Shown in pieces: positions 1-7,370 of a DNA stretch of 64,000 nt. The notes beneath the pieces were generated by a model. The model was not told where the DNA came from. It saw only the letters and a list, made by a program, of their open reading frames with translations, and searched no databases. Origin of the DNA: Lachnospiraceae bacterium 10-1 (lineage in GTDB: Bacteria; Bacillota; Clostridia; Lachnospirales; Lachnospiraceae); assembly GCA_000403495.2 (NCBI GenBank), contig KE159810.1, positions 1 to 64,000 of the forward strand, in the 5' to 3' direction. Each line of letters starts with the position of its first letter. The first letter of the stretch is position 1. Made by a program: the position numbers and the translations under genes.

Positions 1-506
1 TCAGCGGAGGTGGACGGCCAGTACATGAGGCGGCTCGGCTCATAGGTGGTATCATCGAACATCTCAATCCCGATGTCCTCCGCCACCTTCCTTGCGATTG
101 CCACATATTCATCCGGCGACACCGGACGGGACAGCGGGATTGCTAAACGATACCTTGGATTTTCCGGCGTGTGCTTGTGGGTGGAATAAATGAGACAGCG
201 GTAATCCTGCAGCATCTCTATCTGCTCAATCACGCCCGGAACCGCATGGTCCATATCCTCCACAATCATGGTACGGTATTCCACGCTGTCCTTCTTCCGT
301 CTGCCGCCTTTCAGCCTCCCTGCCACATAGCCGCCCACATCCTTAATGGCGTCCTGCTTCGCTTTCGTCATTTTCATATACTGCTCCACGGTCTCCGCCG
401 TGCGGATGGTGTGGGAGATGCGCTCTATGAATTCATCCAGCTCCATCTCCACGTTGTTCCACCGTTTCTCCATCCTTGAATTGCCTGTTGCGATCTGTAT
501 CCTCAT
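1..506 (-). CDS. VirE-like phage primase/helicase, N-terminal part (runs off the left edge)
   Basis: An open frame starts at an ATG at 506 behind a GGAGGGCAGGAAGG ribosome site and runs off the left edge without a stop (168 codons visible). The start MRIQIATGNSRMEK and the later segments CLIYSTHKHTPENPRYR and RLMYWPSTSA are typical of the N-terminal primase-like half of virulence-associated E (VapE/VirE) proteins of Firmicute phages, whose C-terminal half is a helicase-type ATPase. It overlaps the preceding gene by 4 bp (ATGA), so the two are translationally coupled. It follows the polymerase gene, as expected in a phage replication module. The catalytic P-loop would be outside the window. 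Confidence 0.8.
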   Translation of the reverse strand, partial: MRIQIATGNSRMEKRWNNVEMELDEFIERISHTIRTAETVEQYMKMTKAKQDAIKDVGGYVAGRLKGGRRKKDSVEYRTMIVEDMDHAVPGVIEQIEMLQDYRCLIYSTHKHTPENPRYRLAIPLSRPVSPDEYVAIARKVAEDIGIEMFDDTTYEPSRLMYWPSTSA

Positions 507-907
507 TCCTTCCTGCCCTCCAATAATTTCAGATTTTTCATGCATTGGTTATAAATGATCTGTTCCTCCCTGGCCTTCCTTCTGTAGAAATGCCATTCCT
601 CCGATTTTGCAGTAAGGGACTCCGCCTTTTCTGAAAAAGCCCTGACCTTCCCGGAATGCTCCCGTGCCTTTATCCGTAAGAACTGTTTCAGTTTCTCCCT
701 GTCATCCTCTTTTGCAAAGCGCCGGATCAGCGGGAACACCTTCCTTGCCACCGCCAACCTGCATGGGAAGAACTCATGGATATAAAGCTCCATCCTCCCG
801 TTCTTATAAACCATCCTTACCGTTTCCTTTTCCGCTTTCTGCTCCGCCATACGCATCCCGCCGTAGGCTGTGGGGTCATGGTACCCTTCCGCATTCCTTC
901 TCTCCAT
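503..907 (-). CDS. Conserved phage hypothetical protein in replication module
   Basis: A 134-residue protein, highly charged (Lys, Arg, Glu), with a probable helical or coiled-coil C-terminal half around residues 65-130 and no membrane segment. The start at 907 has a GGAGGAG ribosome site about 7 bases upstream. It lies 12 bp after the polymerase stop and overlaps the VirE-like gene by 4 bp, so it is co-translated with the replication genes. I do not recognise a domain. The position suggests an accessory replication factor, but that is inference from context only. Confidence 0.7.
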   Translation of the reverse strand: MERRNAEGYHDPTAYGGMRMAEQKAEKETVRMVYKNGRMELYIHEFFPCRLAVARKVFPLIRRFAKEDDREKLKQFLRIKAREHSGKVRAFSEKAESLTAKSEEWHFYRRKAREEQIIYNQCMKNLKLLEGRKE

Positions 908-919
908 ATATTTCTCCTC

Positions 920-3787
920 CTACATTTTCTGATAAAAACTACACTGGTAACCATCCGCTCTCAATGGCAAGCCCTCCGCCCATTCTGGCTGTACCGCCAT
1001 GATCTCACACATCTCATCCACGGAGCCGATGCCCTCCGGCACTTCCGCTATAATCTCATCATGGCAGTGCATCACGATAGGATAACCTTTCTTCTCCACA
1101 CGGAGCATAGCCTCCGCCAGTAAATCCCTTGCCGTCCCCTGCACGATGTTCTCCACCAGCTTGGGGCCGTAGGTCTCTATCCGGCTCCATTTCTTGTTTT
1201 CCGCAATGCCCTCATAGGTCAGCCCATCGCGCCCGAATCGGTTCACAGCCATCCTCGGCTTCACATAGGACAGCTTCCGTCCGGACGGGAGCGTGATAAA
1301 TAAAATCCCACTCTTATATTCAAAAATGATCTTCCCGACCTTTGTTTTCTGCTTTTCTGTAACTGCCTTTATTGCGGCGGCATCCACATCCCACCAGAAC
1401 TTTGTAATGTGTGGGTTAGATCTGCGCCAGTCAGCAATCAGCCCCGGAAGCTCCGCTTCCTCCACGCCCATATCCAGCGCACCCATACTTGTAAGTGCGC
1501 CAATCCCGCCGCCATATCCACAGTTATGCACTAAGCGCCCCGATACGGTAAAACGGTGTCTGGAGCCCGCATTTCGTATGTCATAAACTCTAGCCGTGCC
1601 TCTATCAGCCGCCAGTTCTTCCTCTTTTCGTCCACCGCTTTCTGCGCATCTGCAATAATCTCTTCCCGGCTCATCCCATCGGACAGCTTCCTTGTCACAA
1701 CACCCCTTGCATACGGCCACTCGTCCTGATAGAAAAAGGGGATCACGCTGATGCGCCTGTTCGCCCTGTTCACCACACCTTCCACAAAGCGCAGGTTTCC
1801 CGGCTCGTAATGTCCGTTTGTGTCGATACGGTCCAGTTCCAAGTCCCGCCGCACATTCTCCACATTTTCCAGTATCCACAGACCTGCCTCCAGCACGGAT
1901 GCGAAGCGGAACTCGATTCCCCTTCCGCCATACCTTGCATACTGTTTTTCGTTTGGATTCTCGCACCTCTGCTTTGCCGCCGTCAGTCTCCTGTCCAGCC
2001 ACCGGGGTATCTGCCGGGGCTTGGAACACCTCTGGCATCCTTTGGATTTTCCTTCCCTTAAATTTCCTAAACACTGCCACTGTACGCTCCCACATCCCAT
2101 GCACCTTGTCAGCACATAACAGTGGTTCCATGTCTGGCTCCACCGTTTCTCCGGTGAAATGATCTCCACCCATCCGTACTGCGTCCCCACCATTTCCGGT
2201 TTGTATGAGATGTGCGCCGCGGGCGGCGGCGATTCCAAGCTGTACCGGCTCCTGTTGCCCCTGCACCCAGACCGGGTGGTCTGCGGTTGCCCTGAGTCCT
2301 TCATACTCCATGATCTCCTTTCTTCCACGGCAAACCACGCCGTCATGCTTTACCCATTCTTCACCATCCCATAAGAGATGTTCTTCCGTTACATCCTGAA
2401 TCGGCACCAAGCCTTTATCCGTCAGTACAAGGCTGTCTTCTGCAATGCAGGCCAGTTCCGCTACTTTCCCTTTCTGCCGAAGCGGGGAGGTCTTGGTGAT
2501 CTCCTCCACAGGCACATGGAACATGGCGGATGCAGATGCCTCATAAATCTTCCCGTGGGAAGTGAACACATCCAGCCGCCACTGTTCCCCGGAAAGCCAT
2601 GCCAGTACCCTTGCCTCGATTGCGGAAAAGTCTGCCACCACAAAGCGGCATCCCGGCTTCGGGATAAAAGCTGTGCGGATTAATTCTGATAAAACATTCG
2701 GTGTGGAATCATATAAAAGTTCGATATCCTCAAATCTGCCCTGCTTCACAAGCTCCCTCGCCAGTTCCAGATCGGGTAAATGGTTCTGAGGCAGGTTTTG
2801 GATTTGGACCAAGCGCCCCGCAAACCTTCCGGTCCTATTGGCTCCGTAAAACTGCAATAAACCATGAACACGCCCATCTGAGCAGACGCTCCTTTCCATA
2901 GCCTCATACTTCTTCACGGACGTTTTCGCCATTAACAGCCTTAATCTGAGCAGTTCCTCCACTTCCCCGTCCGTCTCCGCTATCATCTCCGCCACCGCTT
3001 TCTTGGAAAGGCTCTCCGCCTCCATCCCCATGTCCCCAAGCCAGCCCTTAAGCTGTGCCACGGAATTGGGGTTCTCTAAGCCCGTCAGTTCATAGGCGCG
3101 TTTCGTCACCACTTCCTTATGGAGCCGCTCGCAGGAAACCGCATTCCTTACCAACTCCATATCCACCAGCACGCCCCGGTCATTGATGCGCTGGTCTAAA
3201 CGGTACAGTTCCATCTCGCTTTCCGGGATTGGAAAATTATGCAGTTTCCTGCGGATGGATTTCTCCACATCCACATCCCTTTTACAGTAAGTCTTGAAAA
3301 GCTCCCACTTCTCCGGCGCATGGCAGGGGAGGTTCCTCGTCCTGCCGCCATTTGCCTTTGTGGGCTTGCACGGGACGCAGAAATACCGGATCAGTTCCTT
3401 GCCTTCCTTCATTTTCTGCTCGTCCAGTCCAAGCACCCTGCCCACATCCTCCAGTGACCGGGGCAGGGCGAGCATAGCCGCCTGTACCGCGCTGCAATGC
3501 CAGGACTCCGGGGGAATGTACCTCCCGAAATATTTAGAAAGGCAGGTGCGCTCAAAATTTGCATTGTATGCCGTCTTGGTCACTGACACATCAAAGATGG
3601 CTTCCTCCACCTCTGCCGGGAGCTTCTCCCCCTGCGCCAGGTCTATGATCTGTGTTTCCCCTCCGTCAAAGGAATAGGCAAACAGTAAAATCTCAAAAGC
3701 AGGGCTGTCCGCATAGGCGTATACCCCGCATTTAATTAAATCCACATCCGAAAACGACTCTATGTCGGCTTCTAAAATTCGCCCCAT
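920..3787 (-). CDS. Phage family A DNA polymerase precursor with intein
   Basis: A 955-residue precursor. The N-terminal exonuclease-like part begins EADIESFSDVDL (DxE). Polymerase motif A is DFSAIEARVLAWLSGE near residue 386, motif B (R-x3-K-x6-YG) begins RQKGKVAELA at 437 and motif C is HCHDEIIAEV near 910. Motif B is split after A446 by a 309-residue intein; without it the chain is 646 residues, normal for polymerases of Clostridia prophages. The start at 3787 has GGAG 8 bases upstream. It follows the DUF2815 and DUF2800 genes, the usual order of these modules. Activity should require intein splicing because the insert sits in the O-helix that binds the incoming nucleotide. Confidence 0.93.
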   Translation of the reverse strand: MGRILEADIESFSDVDLIKCGVYAYADSPAFEILLFAYSFDGGETQIIDLAQGEKLPAEVEEAIFDVSVTKTAYNANFERTCLSKYFGRYIPPESWHCSAVQAAMLALPRSLEDVGRVLGLDEQKMKEGKELIRYFCVPCKPTKANGGRTRNLPCHAPEKWELFKTYCKRDVDVEKSIRRKLHNFPIPESEMELYRLDQRINDRGVLVDMELVRNAVSCERLHKEVVTKRAYELTGLENPNSVAQLKGWLGDMGMEAESLSKKAVAEMIAETDGEVEELLRLRLLMAKTSVKKYEAMERSVCSDGRVHGLLQFYGANRTGRFAGRLVQIQNLPQNHLPDLELARELVKQGRFEDIELLYDSTPNVLSELIRTAFIPKPGCRFVVADFSAIEARVLAWLSGEQWRLDVFTSHGKIYEASASAMFHVPVEEITKTSPLRQKGKVAELACIAEDSLVLTDKGLVPIQDVTEEHLLWDGEEWVKHDGVVCRGRKEIMEYEGLRATADHPVWVQGQQEPVQLGIAAARGAHLIQTGNGGDAVRMGGDHFTGETVEPDMEPLLCADKVHGMWERTVAVFRKFKGRKIQRMPEVFQAPADTPVAGQETDGGKAEVRESKRKTVCKVWRKGNRVPLRIRAGGRSVDTGKCGECAAGLGTGPYRHKRTLRAGKPALCGRCGEQGEQAHQRDPLFLSGRVAVCKGCCDKEAVRWDEPGRDYCRCAESGGRKEEELAADRGTARVYDIRNAGSRHRFTVSGRLVHNCGYGGGIGALTSMGALDMGVEEAELPGLIADWRRSNPHITKFWWDVDAAAIKAVTEKQKTKVGKIIFEYKSGILFITLPSGRKLSYVKPRMAVNRFGRDGLTYEGIAENKKWSRIETYGPKLVENIVQGTARDLLAEAMLRVEKKGYPIVMHCHDEIIAEVPEGIGSVDEMCEIMAVQPEWAEGLPLRADGYQCSFYQKM
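1523..2449 (-). other. Intein in polymerase motif B (precursor residues 447-755)
   Basis: The insert begins with Cys447 (CIAEDSLVLTDKGLVPI, block A), has block B GLRATADHPVWV with the TxxH signature near residue 501, and ends with block F VYDIRNAGSRHRFTVSG and block G GRLVHN before Cys756, the +1 nucleophile. All residues for class 1 splicing are present: Cys1, block B Thr and His, block F Asp and His, penultimate His, terminal Asn and +1 Cys. The extein halves join as KGKVAELA/CGYGGG, the uninterrupted motif. About 180 residues between the blocks (roughly 550-730) resemble no LAGLIDADG or HNH domain in this frame and are rich in Arg, Gly, Lys and Cys. The DNA of that stretch encodes an endonuclease ORF in another frame. 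Confidence 0.95.
1531..2304 (-). CDS. Putative homing endonuclease, overlapping the intein out of frame
   Basis: A 257-codon ORF lies wholly inside the intein, shifted +1 relative to the polymerase frame. It carries two CxxC pairs (CMGC near residues 68-71, CQRC near 90-93), then RLTAAKQRCENPNEKQYA, YGGRGI near 125-130, DRIDTNGHYEPGNLRF near 158-173 and NRANRR. I know this set from stand-alone zinc-finger phage proteins treated as HNH-like homing endonucleases. ATG 2304 is preferred because GAAAGGAGA lies 9-10 bases upstream; the same frame stays open back to 2346, and the conserved region begins near 2193. The 5' end overlaps the block B codons and the 3' end overlaps blocks F and G. Family membership is from motif memory; activity is inferred. 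Confidence 0.75.
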   Translation of the reverse strand: MKDSGQPQTTRSGCRGNRSRYSLESPPPAAHISYKPEMVGTQYGWVEIISPEKRWSQTWNHCYVLTRCMGCGSVQWQCLGNLREGKSKGCQRCSKPRQIPRWLDRRLTAAKQRCENPNEKQYARYGGRGIEFRFASVLEAGLWILENVENVRRDLELDRIDTNGHYEPGNLRFVEGVVNRANRRISVIPFFYQDEWPYARGVVTRKLSDGMSREEIIADAQKAVDEKRKNWRLIEARLEFMTYEMRAPDTVLPYRGA

Positions 3788-3853
3788 TTCATGGCTCCTT
3801 CCTGCGTATTTATTTTGGATGACGGGCGGCAGTCACCCGCCGCCCCGGTTCCC

Positions 3854-4408
3854 TTACCCAAGAAAATCTTCCTCATCATCCACTTCCACCGCGTCAAAGT
3901 CATCCTCCGCGTTCGTCCTGCCGCCAAGCGACTCCCCGTCACGCAGCTTCTGGATATTGCCAAGCCCCGCCGCAATGCCCTTATTGCCGTTGGTGGAAAA
4001 TCCGTAGAAGTTCACGCTGATCCTGCCGTAGCACCCGGAATACACCTCCGACTGGTCAAGAATGGGCTGCACGTTCTTATCCACCACCTGCGGAGCCTGC
4101 TTGCTGTTGGCGTTGAAGAAATAGCTGTCCGCATACGCCTCATCCTCCGGGCGGTCAATGTCACCGTCCCGGAGGGGGAGTTTCAGATTCGCCGGAACCT
4201 TGCCGCCCCACTTGGAAACGGAATCCTTCTTCGCCTGTTCTATTGCCCTTTTTATTTTCTCAATGGTCTCCGTGTCCGACTTCGGTATGATGGCCGATAC
4301 GGAATACTTCGGGTCGCCATCGCTCACTGCGTTGGGCTCCCAGCAGTGCAGGTAGGAAAACCTGCACGGTACGATTACTTTTGTCAAATTCGCATTTTCA
4401 TTACTCAT
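3854..4408 (-). CDS. DUF2815 family phage ssDNA-binding-like protein
   Basis: A 184-residue protein starting MSNENANLTKVIVP, with PKYSVSAIIPKSD, an internal Lys/Glu helix and YSGCYGRISVNFYGF followed by a strongly acidic tail (EDDFDAVEVDDEEDFLG). This matches the DUF2815 family encoded beside phage polymerases; the OB-fold-like core and acidic C-terminus are those of single-stranded DNA-binding proteins. ATG 4408 has AAGGAGG about 9 bases upstream and overlaps the DUF2800 gene by 8 bp; an upstream in-frame start at 4453 is less likely. It probably coats ssDNA for the polymerase encoded just downstream. Confidence 0.87.
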   Translation of the reverse strand: MSNENANLTKVIVPCRFSYLHCWEPNAVSDGDPKYSVSAIIPKSDTETIEKIKRAIEQAKKDSVSKWGGKVPANLKLPLRDGDIDRPEDEAYADSYFFNANSKQAPQVVDKNVQPILDQSEVYSGCYGRISVNFYGFSTNGNKGIAAGLGNIQKLRDGESLGGRTNAEDDFDAVEVDDEEDFLG

Positions 4409-5546
4409 TGTTCTGTTCCTCCTTAAAATCCGCCTCTGCGGTTGCTGCAACAATCTCCTGCCTTTTATCCGATTCCGGCACTAAGGTCACCTTGCCCTGT
4501 GGCTTGTAGACCAGCTTCCCAAGCACCTCTGCAAATCTCTTCTTCCCAAGCAGCCGCTCCATCTCCGTGATGCCGATGAGCGTCTTTTTGTAGATGTCCG
4601 TGTACCCGGCTTTCTGCGCCGCCTGCGCCACTTCCTCCTCATCCGTATATCTCCTGTTGCTCCTGCCCTCCACCAGCTTGAAGCCGGCCCATTTCTTGCC
4701 TTTCGTGACCGCCTCGTCCTGTGCGTAGGCGTAGACGTCCGCAGACCACTTGGCAAGCTCGTCCGCCACTTTCAGGACTTCCGTAATTTCCTCATCCGTA
4801 AGGAGCGGAGGCTGTTTAAATTCCATCTGCGCCAGCCTTAAATATTCCTCCGCCCTCGCCCTGCAGGTGTTCTTCGCCTTACAGAACCGGCACCAGTCGC
4901 CGGAATGGAACTCGCCCTCGCCCTTGATGGCAAGCACGGCCTTTGGCTTTAATTCCATCTCCACCCATTCCATCAGGTCCTTTACGGAAACCTCCCATGT
5001 GCTGACGGATTCAAGACGCGGCTGGTAGATAATCATGCGGATGGTTTCAATGTCATAGAGGGCATCGAACAGCTCCAGCGCCCCTAATCCGTACAACATC
5101 ATCTGCGGGTTCCACTCCGCCTCCACCGCCACGCCTTTCCCATACTTCAAATCGATGACAGTAAGGACATGGTCAGCAACAATCAAAAGATCGCCTGTTC
5201 CGAACCCCTCCGGCACATAGGCGGAATAGTCCAGCCGCTGCTCGATCAGGACAACCGGGTCTTTACATTCCTGTTTTGCAAGCTCCACCTGCTCCATCGC
5301 AAAGGCCACATACCCGTCCGTGCATTCCTCCATCTCGTCACAGTGGTAATCAGAAACCGGGCGCTTTGACCTCCGCCTCAATGCCTTTTTCAGCTTATGC
5401 TCCGCAAGGGCATGGGCGGCGGTGCCTTCCTCGGCATAGACGCTGCCGCCCGGCTCATCCCTGAACTGTTCCTCCAATCGCGCGGACGGCGTGCAGGAGA
5501 GCCACCGCTTGGACGAGGATGCGGAAAGCAATGCGTGTTTCCCCAT
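4401..5546 (-). CDS. DUF2800 family Cas4/RecB-like nuclease of phage
   Basis: About 381 residues. The N-terminus HALLSASSSKRWLSCTPSARLEE supplies a lone Cys. The middle has a PD-(D/E)XK-type core (GFGTGDLLIVADHVLTV, then IDLKYGKG), and a later cluster CRFCKAKNTCR near residue 220 supplies three more Cys. One early plus three late cysteines is the Cas4/AddB-like iron-sulfur arrangement, so a 4Fe-4S nuclease fold is likely. ATG 5546 shares one base with the stop of the preceding gene (TGATG); a GTG one codon earlier is possible. It sits directly upstream of DUF2815 and the polymerase, the standard module order, and suggests an exonuclease role in replication or recombination. Confidence 0.87.
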   Translation of the reverse strand: MGKHALLSASSSKRWLSCTPSARLEEQFRDEPGGSVYAEEGTAAHALAEHKLKKALRRRSKRPVSDYHCDEMEECTDGYVAFAMEQVELAKQECKDPVVLIEQRLDYSAYVPEGFGTGDLLIVADHVLTVIDLKYGKGVAVEAEWNPQMMLYGLGALELFDALYDIETIRMIIYQPRLESVSTWEVSVKDLMEWVEMELKPKAVLAIKGEGEFHSGDWCRFCKAKNTCRARAEEYLRLAQMEFKQPPLLTDEEITEVLKVADELAKWSADVYAYAQDEAVTKGKKWAGFKLVEGRSNRRYTDEEEVAQAAQKAGYTDIYKKTLIGITEMERLLGKKRFAEVLGKLVYKPQGKVTLVPESDKRQEIVAATAEADFKEEQNNE

Positions 5547-5860
5547 CACAGCACCTGCGCTTCCCGCATCAGCGCCGGGTAGTCCTCCGGCTTCACCGCC
5601 GAGAGCTTCGCCGCGCCGTACTTCTGCAAAAGTTCCTTGATCTCCTTCGATTTCCCCTCCTGCGTTTTCTGCGCCATCAGCGCACGGATGCCCTCCAGCG
5701 TGGCAGGGGATTCCTGCTGTACTTCCGCTTTTTCCGGCTGTTCCTGTTTCTGTGCTTTCACAGCTTTCTCCTTTGTGCCGCCCTCCGCTTTGGCAAGGCC
5801 CCGCAGACCTTCCGCAACGATGGAGAAACCTTCCGCGATCCTCAATAATTCACTTCCCAT
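5546..5860 (-). CDS. Small phage module protein of unknown function
   Basis: A 104-residue soluble protein. The first 28 residues form a probable helix (LLRIAEGFSIVAEGLRGLAKAE), followed by a Lys/Gln/Glu-rich linker and a C-terminal helical domain (ATLEGIRALMAQKTQEGKS then KEIKELLQKYGA). Homologues lie at the same place in Clostridia prophages and are sometimes labelled rrp5-like, a name the sequence does not support. It is coupled to the DUF2800 gene by a shared TGATG. Confidence 0.72.
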   Translation of the reverse strand: MGSELLRIAEGFSIVAEGLRGLAKAEGGTKEKAVKAQKQEQPEKAEVQQESPATLEGIRALMAQKTQEGKSKEIKELLQKYGAAKLSAVKPEDYPALMREAQVL

Positions 5861-6175
5861 TTACATTCCCTCCGTTTCCTTAAAAATGATCTCTTTTCCC
5901 TGCTCTGTGGCAGATGCGATCTCCGCCGCCATCCTTTCGGTGGCTTCCCCGAACACCCACACCTCATCGCAGAAGGCGAGCAGCTCCATCCCCATAGAGA
6001 TGCCGAGCCGTCTTTCCTCCTCTATTCCCTCGTTCAAAAACTGTGGGAATAAAAGGTGCGGCGCAATGGGAAGATACCCTTCCTCACACGCCATGCGGCT
6101 GTAGGCAGCCGCTTTCCTTGCATTCCCTTCCATGTCGCCGCGGAAGGGGCTGCAGATAAAAACCTTCTTACGCAT
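5861..6175 (-). CDS. DUF4406/DUF7768-like (nucleoside deoxyribosyltransferase-like) protein
   Basis: A 104-residue protein starting MRKKVFICSPFRGD, with NARKAAAYSRMACEEGYLPIAPHLLFPQF and FCDEVWVFGEATERMAAEI. The (V/I)(F/Y)ICSP start, the PhHLhhPQF segment and DEVWVFG are characteristic of small phage proteins in the nucleoside 2-deoxyribosyltransferase-like superfamily. The glycosidic chemistry of the superfamily suggests a role in nucleotide metabolism or sensing; substrate unknown. It ends one base before the next gene starts and overlaps the upstream small gene by 8 bp. Confidence 0.78.
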   Translation of the reverse strand: MRKKVFICSPFRGDMEGNARKAAAYSRMACEEGYLPIAPHLLFPQFLNEGIEEERRLGISMGMELLAFCDEVWVFGEATERMAAEIASATEQGKEIIFKETEGM

Positions 6176-6356
6176 CCGTCCCTACCTCCTTTACCGAAAG
6201 CTCCTCCACGCTGCCACCGGGAACAATGATCGTAACCCGGCGCATCTCACCGAACAGCCGCCGGAGCAGGCGCTCGCGCAAAGGTACAGTCCTGCACCAA
6301 ACGATCCCGCCGGAGCCCGGCTCTTTGGTATAGCTGATCTTCAAGCTGTGTTTCAT
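6168..6356 (-). CDS. Small conserved mobile-element protein
   Basis: A 62-residue basic protein starting MKHSLKISYTKEPGSGGIVWCRTVPLR. The start at 6356 has a GAGGTGA ribosome site and the 3' end overlaps the DUF4406-like gene by 8 bp, so it belongs to the replication operon. I recall similar proteins only from Clostridia mobile elements; there is no recognisable domain. Confidence 0.65.
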   Translation of the reverse strand: MKHSLKISYTKEPGSGGIVWCRTVPLRERLLRRLFGEMRRVTIIVPGGSVEELSVKEVGTDA

Positions 6357-6435
6357 TTACTTTTCACCTCTTTCTGAGGACGCTCCTGATTACTGCCCTC
6401 ACTATTAGGTCACGGGAAAGGCAAAAGTTGACGGT

Positions 6436-6828
6436 CTAATCTAAAATTTTTTTAAGTTTTTTATGAATGCGCTCCAACCGATGAGAAATGGCAGATTTAT
6501 CCACACCTTCCTCTGCGGCAATATCCGTAATCTTCCGTTCTTCAAAATAGACCTTCTCCACCAGCTCCCTTTGGGATGGGGATAAAGCCTCCATAGCGGA
6601 ATACAGCCGCGCCATATCCTCCCGGTGTTCCACCGTCCTTTCCGTATCTTCCGCCGAGGCAAACAGCTCCCCTTCGTAGTCCATGCCATTAAGGGAGAAG
6701 TGGCGGCGGGTCTCCTTCTGGTCATTGTTCTCCTGCTGGCGGTCTAAATCCAGCAGCATCCCTCCGAGGCGCTCGTCCACCTCCACCTCGGAGATTTCCC
6801 CTGTCACAAATTCATAGGTGATCTTCAT
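6436..6828 (-). CDS. Phage sigma-70 region 4-like regulator
   Basis: 130 residues. The C-terminal half is a sigma region 4 helix-turn-helix: MEALSPSQRELVEKVYFEER, then KITDIAAEEGVDKSAISHRLERIHKKLKKIL. The N-terminal 60 residues are acidic and show no sigma region 2, so it is not a complete sigma factor. Such proteins often close the early module of Clostridia prophages and probably direct RNA polymerase to late or module promoters. ATG 6828 is preceded by GGGAGGTGTGA and overlaps (ATGA) the stop of a possible 19-codon leader ORF. The replication genes begin 79 bp downstream. Confidence 0.82.
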   Translation of the reverse strand: MKITYEFVTGEISEVEVDERLGGMLLDLDRQQENNDQKETRRHFSLNGMDYEGELFASAEDTERTVEHREDMARLYSAMEALSPSQRELVEKVYFEERKITDIAAEEGVDKSAISHRLERIHKKLKKILD

Positions 6829-6884
6829 TCACACCTCCCGCCGGAACCCGGCAGGACGCAGAATGTATTGATTTTTCCAGACAT
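6825..6884 (-). CDS. Possible 19-residue leader ORF before the sigma-like gene
   Basis: An ATG at 6884 follows AAAGGAACGCTTT and opens a 19-codon frame (MSGKINTFCVLPGSGGRCE) whose TGA overlaps the ATG of the sigma-like gene as ATGA. The ribosome site and the exact coupling support translation; nothing supports a function for the peptide itself. It may serve only to couple translation. Confidence 0.38.
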   Translation of the reverse strand: MSGKINTFCVLPGSGGRCE

Positions 6885-6965
6885 AAAGCGTTCCTTTCTT
6901 TACGCCTTCGTAAAGCCAGAAACGCTGTATTTATTTGATATGAAACTACCTTGAAACGTAAAAAA

Positions 6966-7009
6966 GGCCGGAGTAAGCTAAGGTATTAGTCTCTAGCTTT
7001 ACTCCGGCC
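6966..7009 (-). terminator. Intrinsic terminator after zinc-ribbon gene
   Basis: GGCCGGAGTAAGCTA (6966-6980) pairs with TAGCTTTACTCCGGCC (6994-7009) with one bulged base. On the minus strand the hairpin is followed by a T run, and it lies 45 bp past the stop of the zinc-ribbon gene at 7054. It separates the zinc-ribbon genes from the sigma-like and replication operon. Confidence 0.8.
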
Positions 7010-7053
7010 CTTCGCAGCTCGTCACTTGGCCGCTCGCTCATTTTGAGTAAACA

Positions 7054-7206
7054 TTATTTCATTTTCAATGAGGTCTGTACTAGCCATTCCAGCCTGACTA
7101 TCCTCCCGCAGTGGGGGCATTTCAACACTATGACTGCCCTTCCTTCTGCGGTGGCAATTATCTCGCAGATCCCCTTCCGGCACGCCGGACACCTTACTTT
7201 GCACAT
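7054..7206 (-). CDS. Com-like zinc-ribbon protein (50 aa)
   Basis: A 50-residue protein starting MCKVRCPACRKGICEI and continuing VLKCPHCGRIVRLEW. Two CxxC pairs about 24 residues apart form a treble-clef/zinc-ribbon like that of phage Mu Com, an RNA-binding translational activator. ATG 7206 is set by a strong GGGAGG site 9 bases upstream; longer reading frames across this place are shadows. A second zinc ribbon lies 165 bp upstream. DNA- or RNA-binding regulation within the element is likely; the target is unknown. Confidence 0.78.
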   Translation of the reverse strand: MCKVRCPACRKGICEIIATAEGRAVIVLKCPHCGRIVRLEWLVQTSLKMK

Positions 7207-7276
7207 TTCCTGTATCCTCCCACAGCCACTTCTGGATTTCTAACCGTGATCAGCGGAACGGCCCTGTGCAGGCATC

Positions 7277-7318
7277 CTTACAGTGGTAATTTCCATAAAT
7301 TACCATGTATACTGTAAG
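7277..7318. repeat. Interrupted palindrome between zinc-ribbon genes
   Basis: TGGTAATTT (7284-7292), CCAT, AAATTACCA (7297-7305) is a perfect 9-bp inverted repeat. A second pair, CTTACAG (7277-7283) and CTGTAAG (7312-7318), flanks it asymmetrically. It lies 71 bp upstream of the 50-aa zinc-ribbon gene and could be an operator or an RNA hairpin in its leader. Confidence 0.55.
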
Positions 7319-7370
7319 TATGTCCACGGAGTGCATTCCTAATCACGGCCTATACAAAAAAATGGCAGGG

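Noticed and set aside
3791-4426. Long plus-strand frame (211 codons) opposite the DUF2815 gene
   Set aside because: It mirrors a well-supported minus-strand gene, has no plausible ribosome site and no family resemblance; it is a shadow frame in GC-rich sequence.
7022-7204. 60-codon minus-strand frame across 7022-7204
   Set aside because: Shifted-frame shadow of the 50-aa zinc-ribbon protein at 7054-7206, which has the GGGAGG site and both CxxC pairs.
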